Counted from the stretch's first letter, positions 6,476 to 13,878 are shown. The stretch: DNA of 15,298 nt from CAYRVX01 sp964642165 (GCA_964642165.1 CAZXOC010000181.1:1-15298), one strand, 5' to 3'. Numbers and translations are program-made. Notes: generated by a model not told the origin, from the letters alone.

Positions 6476-8236
6476 TCATCGGAGCAGATCGATGGTCGTG
6501 GGCGTCCGGGGGATCTCGGCGAACGGACCCGGCGGGCAGGCGGCGGGCCAGGGCTTGTCGAAGAAGTCGCGGGGGACGAGCTTCAGCCCGCGGCAGGCCC
6601 CCACGTCCGCCGTCGCGCGCCACGTCAGCGCGCCCGTCCGGCGGTCGAACCGGGCCTCGATGCCCGCGCTCACGTTGCCGCCGGTGTCGCGATGCGCGTG
6701 CTTCGTTCGAATTAACTCCTTCGTCTCGAAGAACACGTTGTTGACGGCCGTGTGATCGCCGCTCCGGATCTCCCGGCCGTGCACGCGGCGGTTGGTGACC
6801 TTGCCTCGAAGCCACATCGCCGGGCCCGTGCACGCCCCGATGAGGTTGTGGGCGAAGATCTGCCCGCGGCAGTCGTGCTCGTAGATGCCGGCCCCGCGGG
6901 TGTCCCAAAGGACGTTGCGGTCGATCAGGTTGGGCTGCTGGGAGGCCTCGATGAAGATCGCCCCGTGGATGGTGCGGGAGCCGACGATGACGTTCCGGCA
7001 GCAGCGGGAGTTGACGTTGGCGAAGTCCATCCAGATGCCGCCGCCGTGAAGCGTCTCGGTGATGCGGTTGCGCCGGATGAGCGTGTGGACGTTGCCGTGC
7101 GTCTTGATGGCGCCGGTCTCGTAGTACCGCTCGACGGGATGGAACGCGTTGCGGGCGAGCACGTTGTCCTCGATCAGGCTGTGGCGGCAGCCGAGCGCCT
7201 GGATGCCGCAGACGCCGCAGTCGGTCACCGTGTTCCGCCGGATGACGTGCCAGCCGGGGCGGACCTTCGGCTGCGGCAGCGCCCAGTACTGCGTGCCGGC
7301 GTCGATGCCCACGCCGTTGACCTGCCGGACGGTGTTGCCCTCGATGAGCCAATGGTGCCCGCGCGTCGTCGAGATCGCCCCCCACTGCGGCATGGGAAAC
7401 GCGTTGCCGGCGTGCTCGACGAGGAAGCCCTTCACGTGGACGTAGCCCAGGCCGATCGCCTCCGGCGCGAAGATGCCCTGCTGCGTGGTGATCTCCAGGA
7501 CGGCGTCGTTGGGGCTGCGGCCGCCGGCGAGGTGCACGTGCAGCGTCGGGCCGTCGGCGCCCACGAAGTACGTGCCCTCCCGCTTCGCCAGCTCCTCGCG
7601 CGAGCCGACCTGAAGCAGCCGCTTGCCGTCGGCGAAGACGAGCCCGCGCGGCAGCGTGTACGGCTGCTTGCCCCGCCATCGCTGCGCCCAGCTCATGCCG
7701 TCGAACTGCTTCGGCGTGACGTTCGGCACGGCGAACGGGTTGTCGCCGTACTCGAAGTACCCGGCCCGCAGCTCGAGCCGCCAGACGCCCTTCGCGCCGG
7801 GCGACGCCCCCCACCGGTCCCGGACCACGCGCGAGCCCTTCAGGACGACCTTCGCGCCGGGCTCGGCCTGGTAGCTGATCATCGCCTCCGGGCCCGTGCC
7901 GCCCCGCGCGGGGCGGACCCATTCCCGGTACACCCCCCCGGCCACGACCACGCGCTCGCCCGGGCACAGCACCTGCGCCGCCTTGCCGATCGTCCGGAAG
8001 GGCCGCTCCTTCGTGCCGGGGCCGGCATCGGACGCCCCGGCCGCCGAGCCGTCCACGTGGTACGTCTTCGCGAACGTCAGCACCGGGCGCCACGTCCGGA
8101 ACTCGGTCCCGTCCGGCAGCAGCACCGGCGGGCGCAGGCCGTGCAGCTCCGGTCCCGTTCCCCGGGGCTCGCCTGCCGCGCCGACGGTACAGAGCGCCAG
8201 CGCGGCGGGAATCGTCACGACGAGTCGCTCCCGCAT
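6476..8236 (-). CDS. Secreted right-handed parallel beta-helix protein (pectate-lyase-like fold)
   Basis: The protein has 586 aa with a signal peptide at residues 1 to about 21 (MRERL, then a hydrophobic core ending in GAAG). The early region HVDGSAAGASDAGPG...RPFRTIGKAA (60-87) is the usual opening of DUF1565/beta-helix proteins. Residues about 255-465 hold repeated rungs of the PbH1 type, such as HHWLIEGNTVRQVNGVGI, WHVIRRNTVTDCGVCGI, HSLIEDNVLARN, HTLIRRNRITETLHGGGI and PNLIDRNVLWDTRGAGI, each with the Asn-ladder pattern. Proteins of this fold are often polysaccharide lyases or glycosidases; no catalytic residue set could be assigned, so the activity is open. The start at 8236 has GGAGGAGG 6 nt upstream and gives a clean signal peptide; a longer frame upstream does not. 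It is divergent from the PAP2 gene across 123 bp and convergent with rny. Confidence 0.85.
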   Translation of the reverse strand: MRERLVVTIPAALALCTVGAAGEPRGTGPELHGLRPPVLLPDGTEFRTWRPVLTFAKTYHVDGSAAGASDAGPGTKERPFRTIGKAAQVLCPGERVVVAGGVYREWVRPARGGTGPEAMISYQAEPGAKVVLKGSRVVRDRWGASPGAKGVWRLELRAGYFEYGDNPFAVPNVTPKQFDGMSWAQRWRGKQPYTLPRGLVFADGKRLLQVGSREELAKREGTYFVGADGPTLHVHLAGGRSPNDAVLEITTQQGIFAPEAIGLGYVHVKGFLVEHAGNAFPMPQWGAISTTRGHHWLIEGNTVRQVNGVGIDAGTQYWALPQPKVRPGWHVIRRNTVTDCGVCGIQALGCRHSLIEDNVLARNAFHPVERYYETGAIKTHGNVHTLIRRNRITETLHGGGIWMDFANVNSRCCRNVIVGSRTIHGAIFIEASQQPNLIDRNVLWDTRGAGIYEHDCRGQIFAHNLIGACTGPAMWLRGKVTNRRVHGREIRSGDHTAVNNVFFETKELIRTKHAHRDTGGNVSAGIEARFDRRTGALTWRATADVGACRGLKLVPRDFFDKPWPAACPPGPFAEIPRTPTTIDLLR

Positions 8237-8285
8237 GTCGATCCTCCTCCGGCCGGGCCAGGCCCGAGTTTCCGAATCCCGGGCA

Positions 8286-8305
8286 GCCGGCACTTGAGCT
8301 TGCCG
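8286..8305. promoter_or_regulatory. Operator-like inverted repeat over the -35 of the PAP2 gene
   Basis: GCCGGCA (8286-8292) and TGCCG (8301-8305) form an inverted repeat with an 8-bp spacer that contains the candidate -35 TTGAGC. The same arrangement occurs at 11502-11523. It lies in the divergent gap between the beta-helix and PAP2 genes, so a bound protein could affect both. Confidence 0.4.
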
Positions 8306-8322
8306 AACACGACCGCTATGCT
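8294..8322 (+). promoter_or_regulatory. Candidate sigma70-type promoter of the PAP2 gene
   Basis: TTGAGC and TATGCT are separated by 17 bp. Transcription would start near 8329, giving a leader of about 30 nt. The same TATGCT -10 occurs at the acetylesterase promoter. Confidence 0.5.
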
Positions 8323-8359
8323 GGCAGCTACCTTACCACGGACCCGAAGGAGCACGCCA

Positions 8360-9400
8360 ATGCGGAAGGCACTGATCCTCTGCGGGGCGTTGTCATGGAC
8401 GACGCTGGGTGCCGGGTGCGCCGATATCAACATCGACGTCCTGCGCGATGCGCTCGACGGGCACCAGGCGGCGGTGTCGTCGTCGCTGCCGCTGGGAACG
8501 GCGCTGGCGGCCGCACCGACCGACGGCAGCCCCGTCGACGACGGGAGCCGAACGGATGCGGCAGACGCGCAGCCGGCGTGGCTGGCGATGGGAGCCCAGC
8601 TGGCGGCCGAGGCGGAGACGCGGTCCGTCGCGCCGCCCGAGGGGCCCGGCGGCACGGGACGGCCGTTCGTTCCCTACGCCGAGCGGCGCGGGCCGGCGTA
8701 CCCGGGCGACCTCTGGCACAGCCTCGGGCGGGACGCCAAGGAGTTCCTCCCGCTGGTGTGGGACGACACGAAGGCGACGGCGACCAACCCGGTGAGCCTG
8801 GTGTGCCTGGGGCTGGCCGTGGGGGGCGTGGCGCTGTTCGACAACAACGGCGATGACCAGGTCGAGAGGCACTTCCGCAAGCACGGCGGCGGGCTGAACG
8901 GCTTCTGGGACACGGTCGGCGACGTCGGGGGCAACCCCGGGACGCACTTCGCCATCGCCGGCGCGATGTACTTCGCGTCGTTCGTCGACGGCGACACGAA
9001 GACCTACGAGGTCTCCAAGACGATGCTGAGCGGCCTGGCGATCAACGGCATCGCGACGGTGGCGTTGAAGGCCGTGCTGCGGACGGAGAGCCCCAACGGG
9101 GACGAGTACGGCTGGCCCAGCGGGCACACGTCCAGCACGTTCTGCCTCGCGACGATCCTGCACGAGTCGTACGGCCCGTGGCTGGGCATCCCGGCGTACG
9201 CCTTCGCCGCCTTCGTGGGCTACGAGCGGATCGACGCGCGCAACCACGACTTCTCCGACGTCATCAGCGGCGCGCTGATCGGCATCGCCATCGGGCACGC
9301 CGTCAGCCAGAACCACCAGCCCAAGATCCTCGGCATGGACGTGATCCCCTACGTCGACCCGCGCGGCGGGGCGGGACTGGCCCTCACCAAGCGCTGGTGA
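8360..9400 (+). CDS. PAP2-superfamily phosphatase-like protein, probable lipoprotein
   Basis: The protein has 346 aa. The N-terminus is a short basic and hydrophobic stretch ending in LGAGC, a loose lipobox with Cys20, so lipid attachment is plausible. Residues 21-110 are low-complexity and Ala/Pro-rich. The PAP2 core lies at about 140-325 with several hydrophobic helices. Motif 2 is PSGH (253-256) and motif 3 is R290-x5-H296-x3-D300, both intact. In motif 1 the expected K-x6-R-P reads K237 AVLRTE S244 P245, so the usual Arg is Ser, although Arg241 is nearby. Family members dephosphorylate lipid phosphates or pyrophosphates at the periplasmic membrane face, or act as haloperoxidases; the substrate here is unknown. 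The start at 8360 has AAGGAG 8 nt upstream; the frame stays open further left only as antisense to the beta-helix gene. It is convergent with the GHMP kinase gene, only 25 bp away. Confidence 0.85.
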   Translation: MRKALILCGALSWTTLGAGCADINIDVLRDALDGHQAAVSSSLPLGTALAAAPTDGSPVDDGSRTDAADAQPAWLAMGAQLAAEAETRSVAPPEGPGGTGRPFVPYAERRGPAYPGDLWHSLGRDAKEFLPLVWDDTKATATNPVSLVCLGLAVGGVALFDNNGDDQVERHFRKHGGGLNGFWDTVGDVGGNPGTHFAIAGAMYFASFVDGDTKTYEVSKTMLSGLAINGIATVALKAVLRTESPNGDEYGWPSGHTSSTFCLATILHESYGPWLGIPAYAFAAFVGYERIDARNHDFSDVISGALIGIAIGHAVSQNHQPKILGMDVIPYVDPRGGAGLALTKRW

Positions 9401-9425
9401 GCGCCCCCGGCGCCGTGCCGGCCGG

Positions 9426-10514
9426 CTACGGCTGCTCGGGCTCCGGGCGGCTCCGTCCGGGCGTGATCGTCAGGGGGAAGCACCGCATGTCCGGCCAGGC
9501 CTCCGCGATCTTGCGCATGGCCTCGTCGCGGTCGGCGTCGCTCCGGGCCACGAACTGGGCCGTTCCGTCGCCCTGGCTGCCGACGCCCTTGCCCCCGTGG
9601 ATGTGACCCGCGATGGCCTCGAAGGCCAGCACCTCGTGCAGCAGCGGGCTGGCCAGCTCCTGCGGCGAACCGGGCGCGACGCAGCGGTCGAAGCTCTTCT
9701 GCGCCTCGGTCATCAGCCGCCCCAGACGCTCCGCGTCGCCCTCGCCCAGGGCCCGAAAGGCGCCCCGGACGATCGCCTCGTTCCGCGGGCCCAGCCCCCG
9801 CTGGACGTCGCGGCTGCGCAGGTAGGCGGCCTGGAGGTCCGAGAGGATCTTGACCGTGTCTTTCCTGCCGGCCAGGTCCACGAAGAACATCGCGATCCGT
9901 CTCGCCGGGAACACCGGCTCGACGCGAACGTCGGCGGACTTCTGGAACGTCAGGAGGACCGGCGTCTTGCCGTAGATGCACGCCTGGTCCATCCGCCCGC
10001 ACTGGCTGCCCGTCAGCCGCTCGCCCAGGTAGGCCGCCTCCATCAGCTCGTGGGGAAACAGCCCCAGGTCGTAGACCGCGTCGAAGGCCTTCGCCACCAG
10101 GATGCACACCGCCGCCGAGCTGGAGACGCCCTTCTTCAGCGGCAGGTCCATCGACGTGATCCGCAGGTCCAGCCCGCCTTCGACCCCCGTCCGGCCGAAC
10201 ATCTCGTGGGCTGCCCCCGCGCAGTAGCGGAAGAACTCCTCCTTGTCCCGCGCCGCCTCCAGCAGCGTGTCGGCATCCCACGGGCAGCTCATCTGCCGCC
10301 GCCGCTTGCTGGACCGGCCGAACTTGTCCGGCAGCAGCGACCCGATGACGAACGAATCGCTCGCCCGCGCGACGGCCGACAGGCCCTGGTCCGTGCCGAT
10401 CACCAGGCAGAAGCCCCTATGCCGCCCGTACTCCGCCGCCCAGTCGCTGTGCTCCCCGAAGAGGCACAGCCGCCCCGGGACGAACAGCTCGACGGCGTTC
10501 GGCACTTCGCTCAT
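9426..10514 (-). CDS. GHMP-family sugar kinase, galactokinase-like
   Basis: The protein has 362 aa. Motif 1 is VPGRLCLFGEHSDW (12-25), the galactokinase-type GEHxD signature. Motif 2, the ATP phosphate loop, is LPLKKGVSSSAAV (124-136). SQCGRMDQ (170-177) places the catalytic-base Asp at 176. Motif 3 is GGKGVGSQGDGTAQFV (307-322). It should phosphorylate a sugar or sugar alcohol with ATP in the cytoplasm; galactose itself is not proven. The ATG at 10514 has GGGAGG about 10 nt upstream and starts just before motif 1. It lies on the same strand as gmhA, 295 bp downstream of it, with its own promoter candidate in the gap. The neighbour suggests a nucleotide-sugar route such as heptose activation, but the known heptose kinase of this family (HddA) opens differently (KAPLRISFAGGGTD type), so that role is only a hypothesis. 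Confidence 0.85.
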   Translation of the reverse strand: MSEVPNAVELFVPGRLCLFGEHSDWAAEYGRHRGFCLVIGTDQGLSAVARASDSFVIGSLLPDKFGRSSKRRRQMSCPWDADTLLEAARDKEEFFRYCAGAAHEMFGRTGVEGGLDLRITSMDLPLKKGVSSSAAVCILVAKAFDAVYDLGLFPHELMEAAYLGERLTGSQCGRMDQACIYGKTPVLLTFQKSADVRVEPVFPARRIAMFFVDLAGRKDTVKILSDLQAAYLRSRDVQRGLGPRNEAIVRGAFRALGEGDAERLGRLMTEAQKSFDRCVAPGSPQELASPLLHEVLAFEAIAGHIHGGKGVGSQGDGTAQFVARSDADRDEAMRKIAEAWPDMRCFPLTITPGRSRPEPEQP

Positions 10515-10560
10515 GGCTCGACGGCCTCCCGGCGAGGGATGGCGCTCGCCCGCACGGGAC

Positions 10561-10590
10561 ACCATACTCCCTCGGCGAGGCAGATCGCAA
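10561..10590 (-). promoter_or_regulatory. Weak promoter candidate for the GHMP kinase gene
   Basis: On the minus strand TTGCGA and TATGGT are separated by 18 bp, about 45 bp before the start codon. The rest of the 295-bp gap down from gmhA holds nothing recognisable except a hairpin close to the gmhA stop. Confidence 0.35.
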
Positions 10591-10761
10591 GGCCCCCCGG
10601 GACCGGCGCGGCCTACGCGAAGCCTACCGGGAAGCTCTTGATCTCGAGGGACGCCAGCGGCCTCGAGCAGCCGTCTGCGCCTTGCCTTGGCCAGTCCAGA
10701 CTGCTCCTTCCAGGACGGGCCATCATGCGAAGATCCCGCCGGCAGGGGAAGGGCGCTGTCG

Positions 10762-10791
10762 CGTGCGCGGAGCTGCTCGTCTCCGCGCGCG
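10762..10791 (-). terminator. Hairpin just after gmhA, possible weak terminator
   Basis: CGTGCGCGGAG (10762-10772) pairs with CTCCGCGCGCG (10781-10791), 11 bp with one wobble and an 8-base loop, beginning 18 nt after the gmhA stop. No T-run follows on the minus strand, so it may be an RNA-stabilising stem instead. Confidence 0.35.
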
Positions 10792-10809
10792 GGGCACGCG
10801 ACGGGCCCG

Positions 10810-11385
10810 TCACGCGCCGGCGGCGAAGGCCTCCTCCACCAGCTCGCACAGGACGTGGTAGATGATGGCGTGCGCCTCCTGCACGCGGGGCGTGAGGGTC
10901 TCGTCCACGGCCAGCAGCACGTCGGCGTGCTCCGCGCAGCGCCCCCCGCCCGCGCCCGTCAGCGCGACCGTCTTGAGGCCCAGCTCCCGCGCCCGCGCCA
11001 GCGCCGCGACGACGTTGGCCGAGTCGCCCGACGTGCTCAGCCCGACGGCTACGTCCCCCGCCGCCCCGCACGCCTCGAGCTGGCGGACGAAGACGCGGTC
11101 GAAGTCGTAGTCGTTGCCCACGGCCGTCAGGATCGACGTGTCCGTCGTCAGCGCCTGGACCTTCAGCGCGCGGCGCTCGGTCAGGAACCGCCCGACCAGC
11201 TCGCAGGCGATGTGCTGGGCGTCGGCCGCCGAGCCGCCGTTGCCGAACACGTACACGCCGCCGCCGCGGCGGAGGCAGTCCACGAGCATCTCCGCGCCGC
11301 GGGCGATGTCGCCGGCGAGCGCCTCGCCCGCCGCGGCACTGACGCGAACCGACTCCGCGAAACGCTGACGGATCTTCTCGATCAT
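10810..11385 (-). CDS. gmhA: Phosphoheptose (sedoheptulose 7-phosphate) isomerase
   Basis: The protein has 191 aa, matching the family length of about 190-200. It is a single SIS domain that converts D-sedoheptulose 7-phosphate to D-glycero-D-manno-heptose 7-phosphate, the first step toward ADP- or GDP-heptose for surface glycans. The signature GNGGSAADAQHIACELVGRF spans 48-67. The expected zinc and catalytic set is present with family spacing: His58, Glu62, Gln169 and His177. The phosphate-binding loop LSTSGDSANVV (116-126) and TGAGGG (143-148) are intact. The ATG at 11385 has AAGGAG 8 nt upstream; a longer frame upstream adds only basic low-complexity residues. A TACGAT box at 11429-11434 on the minus strand is a possible -10 without a good -35. 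It is divergent from the acetylesterase gene. No epimerase, nucleotidyltransferase or phosphatase of the heptose pathway is in the window. Confidence 0.93.
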   Translation of the reverse strand: MIEKIRQRFAESVRVSAAAGEALAGDIARGAEMLVDCLRRGGGVYVFGNGGSAADAQHIACELVGRFLTERRALKVQALTTDTSILTAVGNDYDFDRVFVRQLEACGAAGDVAVGLSTSGDSANVVAALARARELGLKTVALTGAGGGRCAEHADVLLAVDETLTPRVQEAHAIIYHVLCELVEEAFAAGA

Positions 11386-11488
11386 GCCATGGGCTCCTTC
11401 CAGTCTCGCGCGCCGCCGCGCGGGTCCCATCGTAGCCCCTCGCGCAGCCAAACGCCACGCCGCCCCGTCTGAAGCCCTCTGCCGGCTC

Positions 11489-11517
11489 TTGATGCGTCCG
11501 GGCCGGCATCCTATGCT
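11489..11517 (+). promoter_or_regulatory. Candidate sigma70-type promoter of the acetylesterase gene
   Basis: TTGATG and TATGCT are separated by 17 bp. Transcription would start near 11524, with a leader of about 45 nt. Confidence 0.55.
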
Positions 11518-11523
11518 GCCGGC
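11502..11523. promoter_or_regulatory. Operator-like inverted repeat over the -10 of the acetylesterase gene
   Basis: GCCGGCA (11502-11508) and TGCCGGC (11517-11523) form a perfect 7-bp inverted repeat with an 8-bp spacer holding most of TATGCT. Another TGCCGGC lies at 11480-11486, just upstream of the -35. A bound protein would block the promoter. The same half-sites and spacer occur at 8286-8305. Confidence 0.45.
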
Positions 11524-11568
11524 AATGTGTCGGCGAATCATCCGGGATCAGAGCAAGGAGCCTTCACC

Positions 11569-13359
11569 ATGACCCGTCACCTGACGGTCCTGTTGGCGGT
11601 GTTCGGCGCGGCCTGTGGGGCGGCCTCCGCGGAGCTGCGCGTGCACCACATCTTCGATTCCAACATGGTGCTCCAGCGCGACAAGCCCGTGCGCGTGTGG
11701 GGCTGGGCCGAGGCCGGCGAGACGGTCAGTGTCAACTTCGGCAAGCAAAGCAAGCAGGTCAAGGCCGGCAAGGACGGACAGTGGGAGGTGGATCTGGCCC
11801 CGATGCCCGCCAGCGCCCAGCCGCGCACGTTCGCGGTGAAGGGCAAGGGCCACACGATCACGTATACGAACGTCCTGGTCGGCGACCTGTGGGTCCTCGG
11901 CGGGCAGAGCAACATGGAGGACGTGCTGGAGAGCGTCTACCACGGCGACGTGGAGGTGGCCTGTGCGAATCACCCCGAGATCCGCCTCATGACCATCCCG
12001 CACCGCGCCAGCCACACGCCCGTGGCCGACTTCGACCGGATCAACGAGTTCAGCTCCTGGACCGGGCGATCCGAGAGGAAGGGCTACTGGTTCGTCTGCT
12101 CGCCGGAGACGGTGCGGCGGTTCTCGGCCATCGGGTATATCTTCGGGCGCCGGCTGTACCTGGCCAGCCGCGTGCCGATCGGGCTGATCGACACATCCTG
12201 GGGCGGCACGACCGTCGAGACGTGGACCACGCGCAAGACGCTGGCGACGATCCCCGAGGCCCGCCCGCTGCTGAAGGAGTGGGATGCCCGGATCGCCGCC
12301 TACGACCCGGACAAGAGCCTTCAGGACCTCATCGAGCGGTGGAAGAAGGACTCCGAGCGGCGGAAGAAGGACGGCAAGGAGCCCCGGCCCAAGCCCACCG
12401 AGCCCCGACCCAGCCCCGCCGTGGACCGCGGCAATCCCGGCGGGTCGCTCCACGGCATGATCGGCATCTTCGGCGGCCTGGCCGTGAGGGGCGCGATCTT
12501 CAACCAGGGCTACAACAACGCGCTCGGCAACGCCCGGCCGAGGCTCTACGCCAAGGCCTTCAGCGCCATGATCCGCGACTGGCGGGCCACGTTCCGCGAC
12601 CCGAACATGCCCTTCGGCATCGTCGAGCTCACCGCCGGCGGGCGGGCGCAGACGATGGCGAACTTCGAGCGCATGATGATCGACCCCGCGCCCTTCATCC
12701 GCGAGGGCCAGTACAAGGCGTGGCGCGACCTGCCCCACGTCGGCTTCGCCTGCGCGTACGACCAGCAGGTCCCCTGGTACCACCCGCACAAGAAGGTGCA
12801 GTTGGGCGAGCGCATCGCCCGCTGGGCCCTGGCGACGCAGCATGGCCTGAGGATCGGCTACCAGCCCGCCGTCTGCGTCTCGGCGAAGCCGGCCGGCAAC
12901 CACGTCGCCCTGACGTTCGACCGGCCCGTGCGCACCTTCCACAGCCGCCCGTTCGAGGGCTTCGCCGTGGCGGGCAAGGACAAACGCTTCTACCCGGCCG
13001 AGGCGCGGTACGTGGTGATCGGCAAGGACAACCGCGGCCGCGACCGGGAAGACCGCAAGCAACTGGAGGTCTGGAGCGACCTGGTCCCCGAGCCCGTCGC
13101 GGTCCGGTACGCCTGGGCGAGGAACCCGCTGGGCAACGTCGTCAACGATGCCCACTTCGAGCGCATTCTCCCCGTGCCCTCGTTCCGCACGGACAACTGG
13201 GACTGGCCCGAAGCCCCCTTCGCCGAGCGAGGCAGCCCGGAGGAAGGCAAGCACCGCAGACAGCTCAACGAGATGCGCAAGCAGGCCGAGGAATGGTCCC
13301 GCCGGCGCCCCATCGAACACGCCGAGGCGTTCCTGAAGAAGGCCAAGGCGGGACCATGA
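11569..13359 (+). CDS. Secreted sialate O-acetylesterase-family (SASA) carbohydrate esterase
   Basis: The protein has 596 aa with a signal peptide at 1-21 (cleavage after ASA). Residues 22-100 form the N-terminal beta domain of this family (FDSNMVLQRDKPVRVWGWAE). The esterase core starts with VGDLWVLGGQSNME, nucleophile Ser114, and continues with IDTSWGGTTVETWT (207-220). The C-terminal active-site segment reads WYHPHKKVQLGERIA with His405 as the likely catalytic His. Members remove O-acetyl groups from sialic acid or from plant and algal polysaccharides outside the cytoplasm. The usual QGESN block reads QGYNN (313-317), and a charged Lys/Arg/Pro insert (about 258-285) precedes it. Residues after 550 are a charged helical tail. 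The ATG at 11569 with AAGGAG 8 nt upstream begins a good signal peptide. It is divergent from gmhA under its own promoter and operator-like repeat, and probably monocistronic. The substrate is unknown. Confidence 0.88.
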   Translation: MTRHLTVLLAVFGAACGAASAELRVHHIFDSNMVLQRDKPVRVWGWAEAGETVSVNFGKQSKQVKAGKDGQWEVDLAPMPASAQPRTFAVKGKGHTITYTNVLVGDLWVLGGQSNMEDVLESVYHGDVEVACANHPEIRLMTIPHRASHTPVADFDRINEFSSWTGRSERKGYWFVCSPETVRRFSAIGYIFGRRLYLASRVPIGLIDTSWGGTTVETWTTRKTLATIPEARPLLKEWDARIAAYDPDKSLQDLIERWKKDSERRKKDGKEPRPKPTEPRPSPAVDRGNPGGSLHGMIGIFGGLAVRGAIFNQGYNNALGNARPRLYAKAFSAMIRDWRATFRDPNMPFGIVELTAGGRAQTMANFERMMIDPAPFIREGQYKAWRDLPHVGFACAYDQQVPWYHPHKKVQLGERIARWALATQHGLRIGYQPAVCVSAKPAGNHVALTFDRPVRTFHSRPFEGFAVAGKDKRFYPAEARYVVIGKDNRGRDREDRKQLEVWSDLVPEPVAVRYAWARNPLGNVVNDAHFERILPVPSFRTDNWDWPEAPFAERGSPEEGKHRRQLNEMRKQAEEWSRRRPIEHAEAFLKKAKAGP

Positions 13360-13490
13360 GGCCGCCCGGGCCGGCGGGATGACCCGTCGCTGAGTGCGAG
13401 TGTCATAGGCAGAAGCGGACAGCCTCTCTTTCGGGGTGTTCTCCCCGACGCCTACGGGTCTCGAGCCTGCTCGCCAAGCCCAGTTCCGCG

Positions 13491-13551
13491 GTCACGTGGC
13501 GGACCCAGCGCGGCCGCCGGCGCGGTTCAGCACGTGACACGCCGGTCCGCC
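13491..13551. repeat. Two crossing 8-bp inverted repeats
   Basis: GTCACGTG (13491-13498) is the complement of CACGTGAC (13531-13538). GGCGGACC (13498-13505) is the complement of GGTCCGCC (13544-13551). The arms come in the order A-B-A'-B', as in a pseudoknot. CACGTG is itself a palindrome. It could be an RNA fold, a protein site or the edge of a lost element. Confidence 0.4.
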
Positions 13552-13851
13552 GGTCCCGCCTCGTCCCGCTCTCGGCATGCCCCTGACCCTACCCCCAGCC
13601 GGCGCCGTCCCCAACCGAAAAGCAGCCCGTCCCCCTTCCGCTTGTCCGCCACCAACGGCCTCCGTTCCGTCGCCTTGAGATCGTTGATGGGGGTGTTGTC
13701 TTCGGCGCTTACTGGAGATGGGATGCCAGGCGCCAGACCCGCGACCGCAAGACAGGCTGTAATCAGTAAGAGCTTTCTCACGGGAAGATTCCCTTCAACC
13801 AGCCAAAGGGCGAAGCCCGGCCTTGGCGTTGTTGGTTCGATTCCGTGTCAT
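13527..13851 (-). pseudogene. Frameshifted start of a secreted-protein gene
   Basis: An ATG at 13851 with a strong GGAAGGAG 8 nt upstream opens an 18-codon frame (MTRNRTNNAKAGLRPLAG) that stops at 13795. The frame that begins with GTG at 13781 carries a clear signal peptide (RKLLLITACLAVAGLAPG, then a probable cut after VSA) and runs to 13527. The two frames differ by one base, so a single indel would join them. The first 29 bases of the ATG frame match the start of the esterase gene at 14972 in 24 positions, which suggests a related start. Beyond about 40 residues past the signal peptide the predicted protein loses any family-like character. The alternative is a real short leader peptide followed by a small secreted protein of 84 aa. 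Confidence 0.45.
13575..13645. repeat. Candidate dispersed repeat rich in GTCCCC
   Basis: The segment combines ACCCCCAGCCGGCGCC, two GTCCCC blocks (the second as GTCCCCC) and an intervening AAAAGCAG. This style is seen in interspersed intergenic repeats of some planctomycete and deltaproteobacterial genomes. Only one copy is in the window, so repetition cannot be shown here. Confidence 0.25.
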
Positions 13852-13878
13852 ATCGCGTTACTCCTTCCTCACCCACCC

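Noticed and set aside
6405..8093. Second long frame on the minus strand within the beta-helix gene
   Set aside because: It is the same strand in another frame, Arg/Pro-rich without beta-helix rungs or a signal peptide.
6752..8359. Upstream extension of the PAP2 frame by 536 codons
   Set aside because: It is antisense to the beta-helix gene and of shadow composition; a good ribosome site, promoter and lipoprotein-type N-terminus support the start at 8360.
11548..13320. Long open frame antisense to the acetylesterase gene
   Set aside because: Shadow frame; the plus strand carries a signal peptide and the GGQSNME and SWGGT motifs.
13362..13448. Intrinsic terminators after the acetylesterase gene
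   Set aside because: Two short hairpins are present, but neither is followed by a T-run, so they are only noted under the intergenic entry.
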